DNA of 64,000 bases. Origin: Symsagittifera roscoffensis. Its lineage: Eukaryota > Xenacoelomorpha > Acoela > Convolutidae. Of the stretch, positions 23,255-33,994 are shown in pieces. A model generated the notes under the pieces. It made no database searches. It saw only the letters and a program-made list of their open reading frames with translations, and had not been told where the DNA came from. Numbering within the stretch: position 1 is the stretch's first letter; each line of letters opens with the position of its first letter. A program made the position numbers and the translations under genes. The stretch lies in the NCBI RefSeq assembly GCF_963678635.1, contig NC_087062.1, positions 22,730,370-22,794,369 of the forward strand. Direction: 5' to 3'.

Positions 23255-23900
23255 ATGAGGGAATCATTCCTAATTTTGAATTCTCTTTCTATTTCCAAAT
23301 ATCATTATTTTGAAATATCTACTACTGATCAGTTGGCTCTGAGTCTCAAATCAAACATTTATTCACGAAAATATATCCTTCTCAAGTATATTGAGTTTGC
23401 TAAAAATCAAAAAACAATTGGGAGATTTTCTTGGTCCCAAAAACTCTACAACGGAAAAGTTTGATTGGAACCTTGCTTCCAGTTGCTAAAGAAAAATGAA
23501 TCGGGAGAAATTGAAAATCCCAGCAAGTCTATCTTGGTGAAAAAGAAGGAGAAAGGATATCAGCAATAAGGAATACTGTTATTCACGATGTTGAAAATCT
23601 TGGAACTCGTTCCTCCATCGGAACCCAATTCTGACAAAACTCAACCATGGAGCAGGAACTTGCAAACTGCCATGCCGTGTATGACAAAGCAATATACAAG
23701 AAGCGAAGGGTGTGTGTCACAATCAAGAAGTACAGTGTGAACAAGCCACCCTACATTTAGATTCGATTCTTCACTGCAAAGGAGAACAAAGCCTTGAAGC
23801 AAGTTGCCTATGTCAACGATACTTTGAACAAGTCAAAGAACTCGCCCAAATTTTAGGAGACTTTATGTTTGTTGAGAACTGGAATATTCAATAATTTTGT
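23255..23900 (+). pseudogene. Unrecognised plus-strand coding remnant
   Basis: Pieces in changing frames read as protein: 23255-23464 (about 69 residues), then 23480-23640, then a good stretch from about 23648 (beginning MEQELANCHAVYDKAIYKK) through SVNKPPYI, one stop, and RFFTAKENKALKQVAYVNDT. At least two frameshifts and three stops interrupt it. No motif is known to me. It is the first plus-strand gene of the element. Confidence 0.4.
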
Positions 23901-24059
23901 TGAGTGATGTTATTATAGTCATGTAATTCAAATATTTATCTTCTTGAATCGTTTTTTAAAGTTTCTTTAAACAGCAGTATGAGTTGGAACATTCGTTCTT
24001 CCAGAAAATTTGTTTTAAAATTTCAAAATAAATTAGGACTTTTTTTATCTTCTTACAAG

Positions 24060-24660
24060 AAAAGTCCCAGAAGTTTTTGCTAACTGTTTTTGGAACCTCA
24101 ACATTTACCAAAATTGCAAGATTTGGATACAGAATCAAATATTTCTCAATTTGAGTGGACTTTGCATAATGGAAGACAAAAAACTTTTCTAAGTTATCGT
24201 TCAGATATTAAAAAAATAGATCTTATAGAATATCGTAGGAAAGAAAACACTTATAAAAACAACCAAAATTCGAATTAAAAAAAGAGAAGTATGATAAACT
24301 GGGTGATTTTATCCGCTCAGTTTTGTCTTATTTAAAAACATTCAAAAAAAACTTGTATCATTATTGACGAATGCACTGTAGAAAATGAACGTTCAGAAAT
24401 TGAATGAAATTCTCAGAAATTTTGATTTGATTAAGCATGACCCGTCATCAAATACAAAAAGAAAAAATTACCTTCTTTGTATCTGTTTGGTTTTGACATT
24501 AACATAAATTTGAAAGAAATGGACCAAAAATTTCTTTTTGGTGGTCTAATTGGATACAGAAATTCCTGTCTGGAATATTTTTTTTGCAAATTCCAAAATC
24601 TTCAAACTTCATGCAATTCTACATGATGCGGTGGATATGTGGAACCTACTACGCATAAGG
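24060..24660 (+). pseudogene. Unrecognised plus-strand coding remnant
   Basis: A frame at 24090-24278 (encoding LPKLQDLDTESNISQFEWTL and IEYRRKENTYKNN) and further pieces to about 24600 (DININLKEMDQKFLFGGLIG) look like a decayed gene of the element. I do not recognise it. Confidence 0.3.
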
Positions 24661-24821
24661 AACCTGGTTTTTGTTAAATTTTACCTAGATTGTCTTGTTT
24701 TCTTGGTCAAGTGACTGGATTGCTTTTCTGTTTACATTTTAAAATGTTTGCTTCAAAAGTATATGCATTGTTCGATTGTTAGTAATTTTAACCGAAAACT
24801 TCAGCGAAAATACTTAACATC

Positions 24822-25329
24822 ATGAGTCTGGTTGTTTTGGATATTGAGTGTATTGAATACAAAATAGTGAAAGAGTTAGGTGTTTATAAAAATGGACAAA
24901 CTGTGGGATATTCCTTTCTTCCTCCCAAAAAGTTCAAAGCAACATCTCAATCTGCTTGGTGTACGAAACATCTTCATGGAAATAATTGGAGCTGTGCTTC
25001 AGAAAAATACACTGAGCTTCAAAAAATATTGAAAAAATTGAAAGCTCCAGAAACGGAGTTTTTTTGCAAAAGGTTATAAAAAATGTGAAATTCTGTCAGA
25101 AATTAGGAAACAATGGTTTTCAAACTTGGATAACTACACATGTTCAAAAGTTCAGAATTTGATTTTCAAAGATAAAGAATATGATTGGAGGTGTAGCAAC
25201 TACCCATTTCGTCATGCAAAAACTCTTCGCTGTGAAGAAAAAAAAACATTTGCATACGGAACATGGACTCGATGTTTTTTAATAAACTTTCATTCATTTT
25301 GTTTTATCTTGTTTTTAAAGTTTAAATAA
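24822..25329 (+). pseudogene. Exonuclease-like protein (DIE motif), broken
   Basis: A start codon at 24822 opens a protein beginning MSLVVLDIECIEYKIVKELG. The hydrophobic strand followed by Asp-x-Glu resembles the first motif of DEDD-type 3'-5' exonucleases. The frame stops at 25077. After a frame change the protein resumes at about 25090 (FSNLDNYTCSKVQNLIFKD, then CSNYPFRHAKTLRCEEKK), a Cys/His-rich patch that could bind metal. It lies between the unknown genes and the ATPase. The exonuclease reading rests on one motif, so the assignment is tentative. The family is one I associate with this kind of element in invertebrate genomes. Confidence 0.45.
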
Positions 25330-25566
25330 TAATCATTATCAATGTTTGCATTCCAAAGTTGAGATGGGTGATGAATGTGACAAGTAATTAGATTTTGGAA
25401 ATTTTGTTTTTGATGAGAATCATGCACGAAAATCATGGACGTTTTTTGGACGTCCCTGTATTAGATCTCTTTTAGTTTTTCTGTGCCAATTTATTGTCAT
25501 AGTTTTAATACTAGCATGTGCAATCGTTTGAATACTGTTATCCACTACATTTGAAGAAACAACAGT

Positions 25567-26260
25567 TTGGTTAGCAATTTTATCAAGTACAGTTGGTTAT
25601 ATTCTACCTTCTCCAAAGCTATGAATAAAATAATTTCAATCAAAGAACGAGTTTTTATTTCTCTGATTGGTCCAAGTGGATCTGAAAAACCGCATCTTAT
25701 TTTTGATTGGTTAAAAATTGGTACATTTCAACCCAAATTTGACAAAATTTTTATTTTTATCAAAATTAATGATCTTTTTATGGAAAAATGTAAAGAAAAC
25801 ACCTTAAATTCATCCAAGGAGTTGACTTTGAACTGATTGAAAACCTTCCCAATAATAGAATTAAATACCTGTTAATTTCTGATGACTCTCGTGAAGAATT
25901 TTCAAGTTCTAAGCAATTTGTAAGAATTGCTACTGCTGGAAGACACAGGGGACTGAATACAATAAATATCAAGCAAAACTTGTTTCATCAAAGCAAATTG
26001 GGAAGAGATGTAGAGTTGCAAAACACACGCATAGTCTTGTCCAAGTCTCCGAGTGATGTTTTACAAATCAATACGTTAAGTCAACAACTAGGTCTAGGAT
26101 CTAAATTGGAAGAATGATATCAAGATGCAACATCTATTCCTTATGGTCATTTTATCACTGATTTAACTCCAAAAACTGTGGATTCGCTAAGATATTGCAT
26201 AAACAGCGGATATTGCATAAACAGTTTGTGGACGATGAGCGTACAATACGTCTCTATACT
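25567..26260 (+). pseudogene. A32-like packaging ATPase (FtsK/HerA type), broken
   Basis: Packaging ATPases of this type pump viral DNA into the capsid. The Walker A region reads LIGPSGSEKPH: the glycine before the lysine is Glu and the Ser/Thr after it is Pro, so nucleotide binding is destroyed. The frame continues to about 25836. It then shifts to another frame with the Walker B strand YLLISDDSREE (about 25863) and the well-preserved block IATAGRHRGLNTINIKQNLF, followed by a region ending DVLQINTLSQQLGLGSKLEE before a stop at about 26115, and a tail to about 26260. The last part contains a short local duplication (GGATATTGCATAAACAG twice near 26190-26225). Confidence 0.7.
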
Positions 26261-26261
26261 C

Positions 26262-26709
26262 CCATTATTTCAAACATTTTCTCAAAAAAAAAACAATTCA
26301 ACCTCAGCGAATGTCTAGTAAATTTGCTATGAAGCGAGCTACAGGATCTCCGAAAATTAGACGTAGTAAAATACCGAAGAGAAATATCAGAACTGCACTG
26401 CACAAAAGCAGAACTAATATCCCTTATCACTCCTTTTGTCATTAAACGATTGACATAGTATGGATCAGTTTGTTCTAATTCCTTACTTAGTTTATCAATC
26501 ACAAAGTACGCTTCCAAAAAACGAAATTGGAACAAAAGCAAGAAAAAGAGGAGTTTGTATCAAAAGATTTTGATTCTATATACAGTGCTGTAAATGCGAT
26601 GTTGAAAACGAGTAACAATAAGCAACCTTTTGATTTGTTTTTGAATGCTCTTAGAACTAAACTAAATCAGTCAGAAAATATCTTATTAGTTCATCGAGAC
26701 ACAAAATAA
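26262..26709 (+). pseudogene. Unrecognised remnant upstream of the integrase
   Basis: Two pieces: about 26262-26455 (encoding KLDVVKYRREISELHCTKAE) and 26527-26709, an open frame beginning MEQKQEKEEFVSKDFDSIYS and containing KQPFDLFLNALRTKLNQSEN. They are helical and charged with no known motif. The second has good coding composition and may be a small regulatory or structural protein of the element. Confidence 0.4.
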
Positions 26710-26859
26710 GCTATGGTAGACTTTTGTGGGTGCACTAAAGCGAAAAAATACCGATTTTCCTACTCAACTTGTTATCAACAAGAATGCCAAAATGAAAGAC
26801 AGACGAATTTGGATCTTTTTCAAAATCTTAAAAAGTAAGTCTGAACAGATTGTATATTA

Positions 26860-27545
26860 GGGGTAGAGCGGCGTACGATTCTGTGCGAACCTTGAGTAAA
26901 GCTTTTTCAAAAATATATCAATGAAAATTGGTATATGAACTTGACTTTTGTGGAAAAACTAGCAAGTCAAAATATTGGAGCCAGATTTTTTTGGGTTGCT
27001 GTTGATGTTTGTTCGCGATTTGTCAGCGTTCAAGCAATGAAAACAAAATACGCCAACGACACTTTTGCAATCTTTCAAAAAAATGACTTCTCGAAAAAAT
27101 ACTTTGGGTTGATAAAGGAACAAAATCTGGGGGAACTTTCAATAAAGTTTGCAAAGAGAAAGACATTGAAGTTTACTCAAACAATGAGTGAAACAAAAGC
27201 TGCATTTGCAGAGAGAGCCATTCAATCATTGAAACACATAATTTACCGCTACATAGAAGATCATGCTGAAAAAAATATTCACAAGTTGCCTCATTTTGTG
27301 TCTACAATGATTTGTCGCGTCAATAGATCTGCTGGGAAATCTTCTAGAGATGTCAAGAATACTGATTTCCTCTCCATTCTGTACAATAAAGCTCTAACAA
27401 GGTATAAGAAATCAAAAATCAAATTTGGAGAGAGTGAGAATTTCAAAGAATGATATTCTCCTATTTACATCATCAAAGATCACGACAAGAAGAAATTCCG
27501 GGAAATTTTTATGTAAAAGAGCTGAGAAAACGTTCACATTAAAGG
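26860..27545 (+). pseudogene. Retroviral-type integrase (rve, F54H12.3-like), broken
   Basis: The core frame is 26935-27453. The first catalytic Asp lies in AVDVCSRFVSVQAMKTKYAN. The second, expected in a WVDKG-like strand, falls in FGLIKEQNLGEL, where the Asp is lost. The third region, ETKAAFAERAIQSLKHIIYR, keeps its Glu. The following block (KLPHFVSTMICRVNRSAGKS, FLSILYNKALTRYKK) matches the C-terminal part of the core in the family called transposon-derived protein F54H12.3. Past 27453 further pieces in another frame (IYIIKDHDKKKF) belong to the C-terminal domain. Such integrases insert Maverick and adintovirus DNA. Confidence 0.75.
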
Positions 27546-27579
27546 TCAATCAATTTTTAAACTGAAATTCTATCGATCG

Positions 27580-28405
27580 GTTGTCATGGGTTCTCTTACT
27601 ATTGAGCTAGTTCTAACGCTTCTTTCAACGCTGACCCGAATAAAATTCTTAGTTCTTTAACAAATTTTCTACCCGAGCAAATACATATAACAGGAGAATG
27701 GGAGGTTGCTATTTCAGAAATATCGTACCCTTCTTTGTACCTAAATCATACCGAGGGAAAATTTTATTTCGTAGATGGCAGAGAAAAATCTGAGGAGAAA
27801 AGAAAGATTGAACCGATGCATATTGAACCACGAGTCTAACCAAAATTTGTTGATATAGCTGTAGCCATGAACAAAAAAATTCAAGAACGTCTAGTTGCTC
27901 AAGCATTCGAATATAACGGATTATATGTATCAGAAGATAAAAATTACACAAAAGATAGCCGTTCAATTACCTGAGGATCAATCAATGTTTATTATTCAAA
28001 ATTCTAATTTGAGTCACATTTTTGGTTGTGATTTAGAACAAAATCAAACAGTGGTTATAATGAGTGGAAAAGGACCGCATTATCATCAGTATCCTTACTA
28101 CTTTATAAGAATACATTCCTTGATGATATATAGTGACATTATAGATATAACATAGTCGGTGATACAAAACTCCTTTTTTGCGTTGTATTCCATTCATCTC
28201 CACAGTAAAAATGAAGATATAATTTCTACAGGACAGTACGTGAATTATCAGTCATTCACAAATTTACAGTTTAAAAAATTGTTAAAAAAACATTTTCCAG
28301 AGGATCAAGATAAAACTAAGAGAACGTACAGGCGAAAAAATTCCTTTGTGTCCGTAGGAATTACACCAATTTTTCTCTTCATCCGCAAGATTTCGAATAA
28401 TTATT
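27580..28405 (+). pseudogene. Penton-like minor capsid protein, broken
   Basis: Starting near ATG 27586, the frame fragments include LSSLTNFLPEQIHITGEWEV, then the block AISEISYPSLYLNHTEGKFY, DGREKSEEKRKIEPMHIEPR, and after frame changes VAQAFEYNGLYVSED, QNSNLSHIFGCDLEQ and IHSLMIYSDII. The opening pattern (SLSSFT-type strand, LTGEWEVAISEI) matches the single-jelly-roll penton homologues of Mavericks and adintoviruses. At least four breaks are present. It lies between integrase and capsid genes, as expected for a morphogenesis cluster. Confidence 0.55.
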
Positions 28406-28426
28406 TTTGATTTATATTTCATACGA

Positions 28427-28711
28427 AATGGTTGCTAAAAATTCAGCTGATTCCCCCATTTTTCGAGGACTTGCAAGACAACGTGGAAGAGGTTTTGGTG
28501 CTCTTGCGCAATTTCTTGGGAGAATTGCAATCCCCTATATAAAAAAAATGTATAGTCCCAGCTGCGAAAAGAATTGGAGCAGATTTGTTTGGTGAATGCA
28601 AAAAACTCAAAACATTTGTAAAAGATCTGGAAACAAAAGCAGTTTGGAAACAATATGGAGATGGAAAACAGAAATCTCGATCGAAAAACATTCACTTTGA
28701 AAAAATAAAAT
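28427..28711 (+). pseudogene. Small basic virion-core-like protein, frameshifted
   Basis: ATG 28428 opens MVAKNSADSPIFRGLARQRG, continuing RGFGALAQFLGRIAIPYIKK before a frame change at about 28550; then PAAKRIGADLF, KTFVKDLETKAVWKQ and a basic end. An arginine/glycine-rich start followed by a hydrophobic amphipathic stretch is typical of small core or membrane-active minor virion proteins encoded next to the capsid gene. The exact homology is not certain. Confidence 0.5.
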
Positions 28712-30016
28712 GAGTATAAACCAAAGTAATCATTTTTGGGTACGGAGCTTGTACAAATTCTTCGTTGGAGATTTTTGATCAAGTCCCAGTTTTAGAAATA
28801 TTTATTTCTTCTTACACACGAAGTTTTCCCCATCACTTCTCTAGATGAAAGCAGTATTGAGTTTGAATTTGAAACGGATCGTAATCTCTACTTGGATATG
28901 CGTGATACCCATCTTAGTTTAAAGCTTCAATTATTCAACGGAGGGTTATTTAATGCTTTCAAGAAAGAAAAAGCAGAACATAAAGCAAAATCCGAGGATG
29001 ATTCAGACGAAGAACCAGAACCTAACGTAACTTATGTAAACAATCTACTACATTCACTATTCTCCAATTGTGATGTTTATTTTAACAACAATGGCTTACA
29101 ACTCGTTGGCAGTGAGTAATAAACGAACGCTTGCTTGTCATGGATATAGTTTTGGAAAGTTTCCTGATGCATTTGACATGCATCCGTTTATTGATTGAGC
29201 AAATTCCTTAGGAACTGTAGTAAGTTTTTCTCTATGGGAGGCTCGCCATTGGTTTGTTTACTAGCGAAAAAATGTTGCACTCCAATACCAAAGTTCGAAT
29301 TAAACTAATTCGAGCTAGACCTAATTTTTACATGCTGCCTGATAATCAAAATCTTATTCTGAAAATTGTCGATTGTTCAGTTTACAAGAAGAATTTTAGT
29401 AGCTGAACCTATTCATCAATACTTACAATGGAATCTGGAAAGGGAACCTGCTCATTACAAAAACATGGAAACTATAGCAAGAACCTTTATCATTCCATCT
29501 CGTCAAAACCAGTTTATTCAGGAAAATGTTTTCAATAATGCCCCAATCAGAAAAATAACTGTTGCAATGAATACAAATTCAGCTGTTGCGGGCTCTTTTA
29601 ATGAAAATCCTTTCAATTATCAACAGTTTTATTTGAGAGAGCTTAGAATTTTTCGGGGTGGAAGTCAATTTTCCTTGTCGCCCCAAGATACAACTTCTCC
29701 TTGTCACCCCTATGTTACAACAATGAAAGAAATGCAGTTTAACGAAGATTTTCTTGCTCTTCCTATGGAAGTTTTCAAAATCACTATATTCTGGTTTTTG
29801 ACTTGACTTCACTACAATGCAGCTGAACAGTTTCATTATCCAGTACTTAGTGGAGAAAGCTTGAGATTAGAAATGTTTTTCCAATTTCCCTTGGAGCAAG
29901 TAACGGAAGTGATAGTCTTTGGAGAAAAACTATCAATCATTCAAATTGATAAATTCGGAACAGTCGCTAAAAGTGTTAATTTTTTGAGTTTTCAGGTTCC
30001 TATGAAAATCTTGTAA
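28710..30016 (+). pseudogene. Major capsid protein (double jelly-roll type, F54H12.2-like), broken
   Basis: Recognisable pieces follow each other in several frames from ATG 28710 to TAA 30014: the N-terminal pattern EFETDRNLYLDMRDTHLSLK (28867-28926), an acidic insert (EDDSDEEPEPN), VNNLLHSLFSNCDVYFNNNG (29037-29096), IRLIRARPNFYM-like strand near 29310, then 29366-29806 with IIPSRQNQFIQENVFNNAPI and the strand block MNTNSAVAGSFNENPFNYQQ, and a C-terminal piece FPLEQVTEVIVFGEKLS near 29890. Homologues annotated F54H12.2-like are the capsid proteins of Mavericks/adintoviruses and form the icosahedral shell. A stop at 29117, an apparent deletion or divergence at 29120-29260, and several frameshifts kill this copy. 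Confidence 0.75.
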
Positions 30017-30230
30017 TTTTTTTGGGACTTTCATCGTTATTGTCTCTGTAGTATCTATTTTGTTTTTCTTCAGAGCTAAACCTCCAGAAAAAAAAGAAAA
30101 TGAGAGCTGTTTAATTGAAAATCCCATACATTTCTTCAATCTAGACTGTAAAACAGTGTTACATAATCTTTGCCCACTACATAGGGCTTGCATATCGGAC
30201 TTCGTTGATTCAAAACTCAAATGCGTGTAA
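30010..30230 (+). pseudogene. Small Cys-containing membrane protein of the element
   Basis: An open stretch of about 72 codons ends at TAA 30228-30230. It begins with one hydrophobic helix (CNFFGTFIVIVSVVSILFFF), then a basic PPEKKEN linker and a tail with regularly spaced cysteines (CLIENPIHFFNLDCKT, LCPLHRACISD). The only nearby ATG (30002) is one frame off, so a single-base indel has disabled the start. It follows the capsid gene directly and overlaps its end. It would be a virion membrane protein; I know no name for it. Confidence 0.4.
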
Positions 30231-30239
30231 GTCATTAGT

Positions 30240-31126
30240 CTTACTTTTTTATCCTAAAATGCAGTATCAAGCTATCAATTTCTTTGTTTTAAGATGTAAG
30301 TCAACAAACAATTGCAAAGATGGATAATTTTATCAATTCTGCAAATGATTGAAAGATTTCTTGAGCTCAGATTCAAGTGCATGGGATCTTAACCCTCAGA
30401 TAGAGTACCTCATCTAACAAAATACTCTTTTGCTAGCATCATCTCAGCTTCAAGAATGATAGAGTAGAGAATCTACATTGCTGATTCTTTGGGTAAAAAA
30501 AAACAACTTATTCCTTTCTAACGAAAAAGTAGTGGCGAATGGTTCCCAGAAAACTACAAAAAACTGATATTTTGTGTTGTTTTTACGCAATTTATTCAGC
30601 ATTTCTTTGTAATTTCTACCAGAGAAACTTGAATAATATTCATGTTGCGCATGTTTTGAATTTTATCAGTAGTTTTATGTAATTGGGTAGTTTTTTTTAT
30701 TTGTTAGTGTAAATGGCAGTAAATTTACTATACGATGCATATATTTTCTTCATAGTTAATTTTTTTCTCAAAAAACCCAATTTTTCGAAGTTTCATTAGG
30801 TTTCAACATAGTTTCAGGTAGATAGAGCACAGTTTTAAAAAGTAAGATCATCTAATAAAATAGTTAATTGGTCGAATTATACCGAATCTTATCGTGTTTT
30901 CAAGTTTTTTTGAAAAGTTTTCAATTTTTGTGTTAAAAAATTTAAGTTTTTGCGCATCTTACCATTGACTTACCATAAAACATAGAACCTTCATTCCACA
31001 ATCTACCCTTGACATTTACCCTTGACATTTACCATTTAGATAACGCGCGCCGAAATTTTTGCGAAAAAACTAGTGTTTTCCACACAAAATCCAAAAAAAA
31101 AACCTTTTTTTAACCATTCTCGTACC
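30240..31126. other. Right arm of the element, mostly non-coding
   Basis: About 30290-30490 may hold the remains of one more short gene (MDNFINSAND, SSDSSAWDLNPQIEY). The remainder is AT-rich with a short tandem TGACATTTACC motif near 31010-31035. No other gene is visible. Confidence 0.4.
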
Positions 31127-31252
31127 ATCACACAAACCATGAAACTGCCAATTCTATTCCCTATCTTATTACACTGTAGACTCTATATTCAATGTTAATA
31201 CATAGCTGGGTGACCGGATGTTCTATTCCCTATTTTAAAACATGAGGGTCAC
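31127..31252 (-). repeat. Right terminal inverted repeat of the Maverick-like element
   Basis: Runs from ATCACACAAACCATGAAACT to TAAAACATGAGGGTCAC and is the inverted counterpart of 21262-21389. I could not identify a convincing target duplication outside the pair, as expected if the outermost bases have decayed. Confidence 0.75.
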
Positions 31253-31625
31253 CCACCCCCCATTGCTGACGCTTCTACTACTAATTTTAGAACTCATTTT
31301 TGTAATTTTTATTCCCTGTAATTGCTAAGCTTAGGTTCGCTTCTTTGTAAATTTTCAAGATTGCTGATTGAGCCAAAAATCTAATCTCAAAGTTGACTAA
31401 AGTAGTAATTGATGAATCCGCTCACGAACAGCGATGCTGGACGCAAATAATAGAAATTATTAATTTTTTTATAAGAGACAATTTTTTGGCATTTGAAGCT
31501 GATGATTTGACCTTTTTAACCATAATAGAAATTCCGCATTAACTTGACTGATTCAGATTCAATTTTTGCAAATAACTGCAGTTTCGGCATTTAACCCCAT
31601 GTGACATTTAAACCCATCTGTTCAG

Positions 31626-32090
31626 GTAATTGAGCAACACAAGCAGTTCTTAGCCGACCACCCTTCCATCCAAATACTGCAAGGTGATTGGCGGGATGTT
31701 ATTGACCAACTAGAAGACAACTCTCTAGACGGTGTGCTGTACGACACATATCCAATGAGTGCAGCCGAGCAACATACTCATCAGTTCTCTTTTATTGAGA
31801 AAGTGAAAGCGAAACTTCGGCCTAATGGCATTCTTACCTATTGCAACTTGACATCGCTGGGCGTGCTTTTCGGTAGATATTTAACCAAAGACGATATTGC
31901 AGAAAAGACATGGGAGACGATTTGGAACGAAACTCAGAAACCACATCTTCTCAGCGTTGGTTGGAAAGAGGATGAAATTGAGGGATTTGAGGTGTTTAAA
32001 TTGCCAGAAGTGTCTATCAAAGTGAGAGGCAATTGTCTGTATTATTCTCATTCGACCTGCTTGGTACCGAAGTTGATTAAGAAATTCTAA
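31626..32090 (+). CDS. GAMT: Guanidinoacetate N-methyltransferase, exon 3
   Basis: The canonical acceptor (TTCAG at 31621-31625) is followed by 154 codons to TAA 32088-32090. Landmarks in order: VIEQHKQF, QGDWRDVIDQL, the family hallmark LDGVLYDTYPMS, whose Asp lies at the substrate site in the mammalian enzyme, HTHQFSFIEK, LRPNGILTYCNLTSLGVL, and a C-terminal strand region ending LVPKLIKKF. With exons 1 and 2 the protein is 243 residues, against 236 in human, and the frame is clean. The gene is therefore likely active despite 14 kb of intron and an odd first intron. Confidence 0.95.
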   Translation, partial: VIEQHKQFLADHPSIQILQGDWRDVIDQLEDNSLDGVLYDTYPMSAAEQHTHQFSFIEKVKAKLRPNGILTYCNLTSLGVLFGRYLTKDDIAEKTWETIWNETQKPHLLSVGWKEDEIEGFEVFKLPEVSIKVRGNCLYYSHSTCLVPKLIKKF

Positions 32091-32255
32091 TCGAAATGCA
32101 GTTATTAAGTAAAGCAATATTGATTAAAAAACTGAACCGAATGATATTTTTGAGGGTATATACTGATAATAATTAAAAGCTAAAATGCGTCTTTTATCGA
32201 TTTGTGTAACTTAAGTTTAAATCAGTTCAATAATCAATTCATGCTCTGCAATTCC

Positions 32256-32261
32256 AATAAA
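32256..32261 (+). promoter_or_regulatory. Polyadenylation signal of GAMT
   Basis: AATAAA, 166 nt after the GAMT stop codon, is the first canonical hexamer downstream on this strand. Confidence 0.5.
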
Positions 32262-33960
32262 GAAACCCACTCCCGCCTACTGATTCGAAGCAAATGAAGA
32301 ACAAATCCCCGGTTAATATGAACACCCTTTTTAATGATTTTCAAAGTTAGAAAAAAGAAGAAAAAAAAGTTTTTTTTTCTCCGACTTGAAGTCGGTAATA
32401 ACTAAAGTGACTATCGTGTGTTTACTTTAAGAGAAAACTAACGTAAAATGCTAAACAGCCGAATAGTCATGACTATCAGGGACGGGGACCAAATGAACAA
32501 TCTCCACCTTTGAGATTGCTCACTTGGTCAAAAGTATTGTTTTTAAGCCAAGCAGATGAAAGCATAAAACATGCAGGCCTTATGCGGCTTAAATTTGATA
32601 TTTATTTTTAGGGGGGAGGTTCACTTGGTCTATTAAAGGGGAGATTGTTCGGCGGATTAAGATTTAGATAGACGAAGTCAGGAGTTTGACCACTGCACCA
32701 GCAAAAGGGTCCCCCTCTGTGATATTATTTTGTGACATCTTTTTTCGGCCGACCAACCCTAAAATATTTTTAGTAAAGGCGCCATTGACTCCAATATAAT
32801 CTAATTTTGAAAGGGAACCCGCGCCGAAAGGAGGCGATTTTTTGATCAGCTTTTCCCAAAAAGTGCTCAAAAACGGACTTTTTCACCTCTTTTTTTTCAA
32901 AAATTTGCATGCAGCGCAAATTTTTTTTGTCAAAATAGGGTCTTTTTAGTGTTCTGGGAGCGCTCGGAAATTCAATTTGTGCGACCTAAAAAAAGTCGAC
33001 AAAAGTTTCAGAAAGAACTTTTTTTCGAGTGTAACACGTGTTTAACTCGAATCGAAGAAATTGGTAGCCCCAGCCCCTCCCCGTCTTACTAATACCCCTG
33101 TAGTGGACCGTTTTCTTACTAAAACAGACCCTCCTACTTAGAATTTCAGAGAGAACGAAGTTGTGAAATTGATAAATGGAACTTGCCTAAGTGAAGAAGC
33201 AGCGCAGTCGATTTGAATTGAGGAAATTTAGGTAAAAATATTCTATTTAATATTCTGGTAAGTAATAATAAAAATTCTGGAAAGCTTATTCATTTTGAGT
33301 GTTAATTTGAATTTTTTCGATCCTTGTCTCTTCGATGTCGTTTTCTCTGGAGAGCATTATAGTGAAGGGTTGAGTTGAAGATATAGTTTTCGGAAAGAGA
33401 AGCTCGATTGCGCAATCAATGAAGTGCTTGTTTTCACGAATTATTGTGGAACAGCAAAATGTCCTGAAACACAATAGCGTTCCGTCGGATCGTTCATTCA
33501 GACGACGTTTTTACCCTCCCTCTTCCCATCACCATCCCCCCACCCTCCTCTAACTGCGAATGTCGACATTGATATCGACATTGTTTAATATTGTTTTGAA
33601 TTTTTTCCCACCTCACCTGGTTCCGGTTTTGAATCGTTTTAATCGTAAGTTTTTGGAAAAGTACAATATAGGAAATACCATTTTATTGGGCATGCTTTGA
33701 GATTTTTCTGAAGAATATATGGAATTTGTTTCTGTTGGTTTCTAGGTTATGGTTATTAAAGATTACCTGACAAACAAAATTTATATAAACATTTATAAAG
33801 AAAAGGGTTGAAAGGAGGGTGAAAAGATGTGTACGTTTAATGAATAGATGTGTACCAGTAGAACGATCCATTGGATCTAGGGAGTTGACTATTTTTTTGT
33901 TCTCCGATTAATAAGACACCTGAAAACGAGCCGCGCTGGCTTAATGGTGTTTTATCATAG
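32262..33960. other. Intergenic region between the convergent GAMT and PLSCR genes, left part
   Basis: No gene is visible. It includes a patch with GCTCGGAAATTCAATTTGTG and CGACCTAAAAAAAGTCGAC (32965-33000), related to the MITE at 16004-16468, and a C-rich CCCTCC/CCACC tract at 33510-33550. Confidence 0.45.
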
Positions 33961-33994
33961 AATTCAGATGTGTATATTAAATTTTTATTTGTTA

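Larger units (their letters stand above)
21262..31252 (+). mobile_element. Maverick/Polinton-like (adintovirus-like) element, decayed, about 10 kb
   Basis: The element is defined by three things. (1) Inverted repeats at its ends (21262-21389 and 31127-31252). (2) A run of genes known together from Maverick/Polinton and adintovirus genomes: packaging ATPase, retroviral-type integrase, penton-like protein, small virion protein and major capsid protein of the F54H12.2-like type. (3) All recognisable genes lie on the plus strand. Every gene is broken by frameshifts or stops and several catalytic residues are changed, so the copy is dead. I see no protein-primed DNA polymerase B, normally the largest gene, and 10 kb is short for the group, so it is either internally deleted or a compact PolB-less relative. 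It sits in the host gene's sense orientation inside GAMT intron 2. Confidence 0.75.
18761..31625 (+). other. GAMT intron 2 (12.9 kb) filled with mobile DNA
   Basis: Its ends are canonical: GTGAGC after exon 2 and TTCAG at 31621-31625 before exon 3, with coding phase 0 on both sides. It contains a tRNA-like fragment (19425-19480), a tandem GGCCTA/TTCGGCC repeat with TG tracts (19965-20330), a SINE (20688-21060) and the Maverick-like element (21262-31252). It is roughly nine times longer than intron 1, and most of the excess is the Maverick-like element. Confidence 0.8.
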
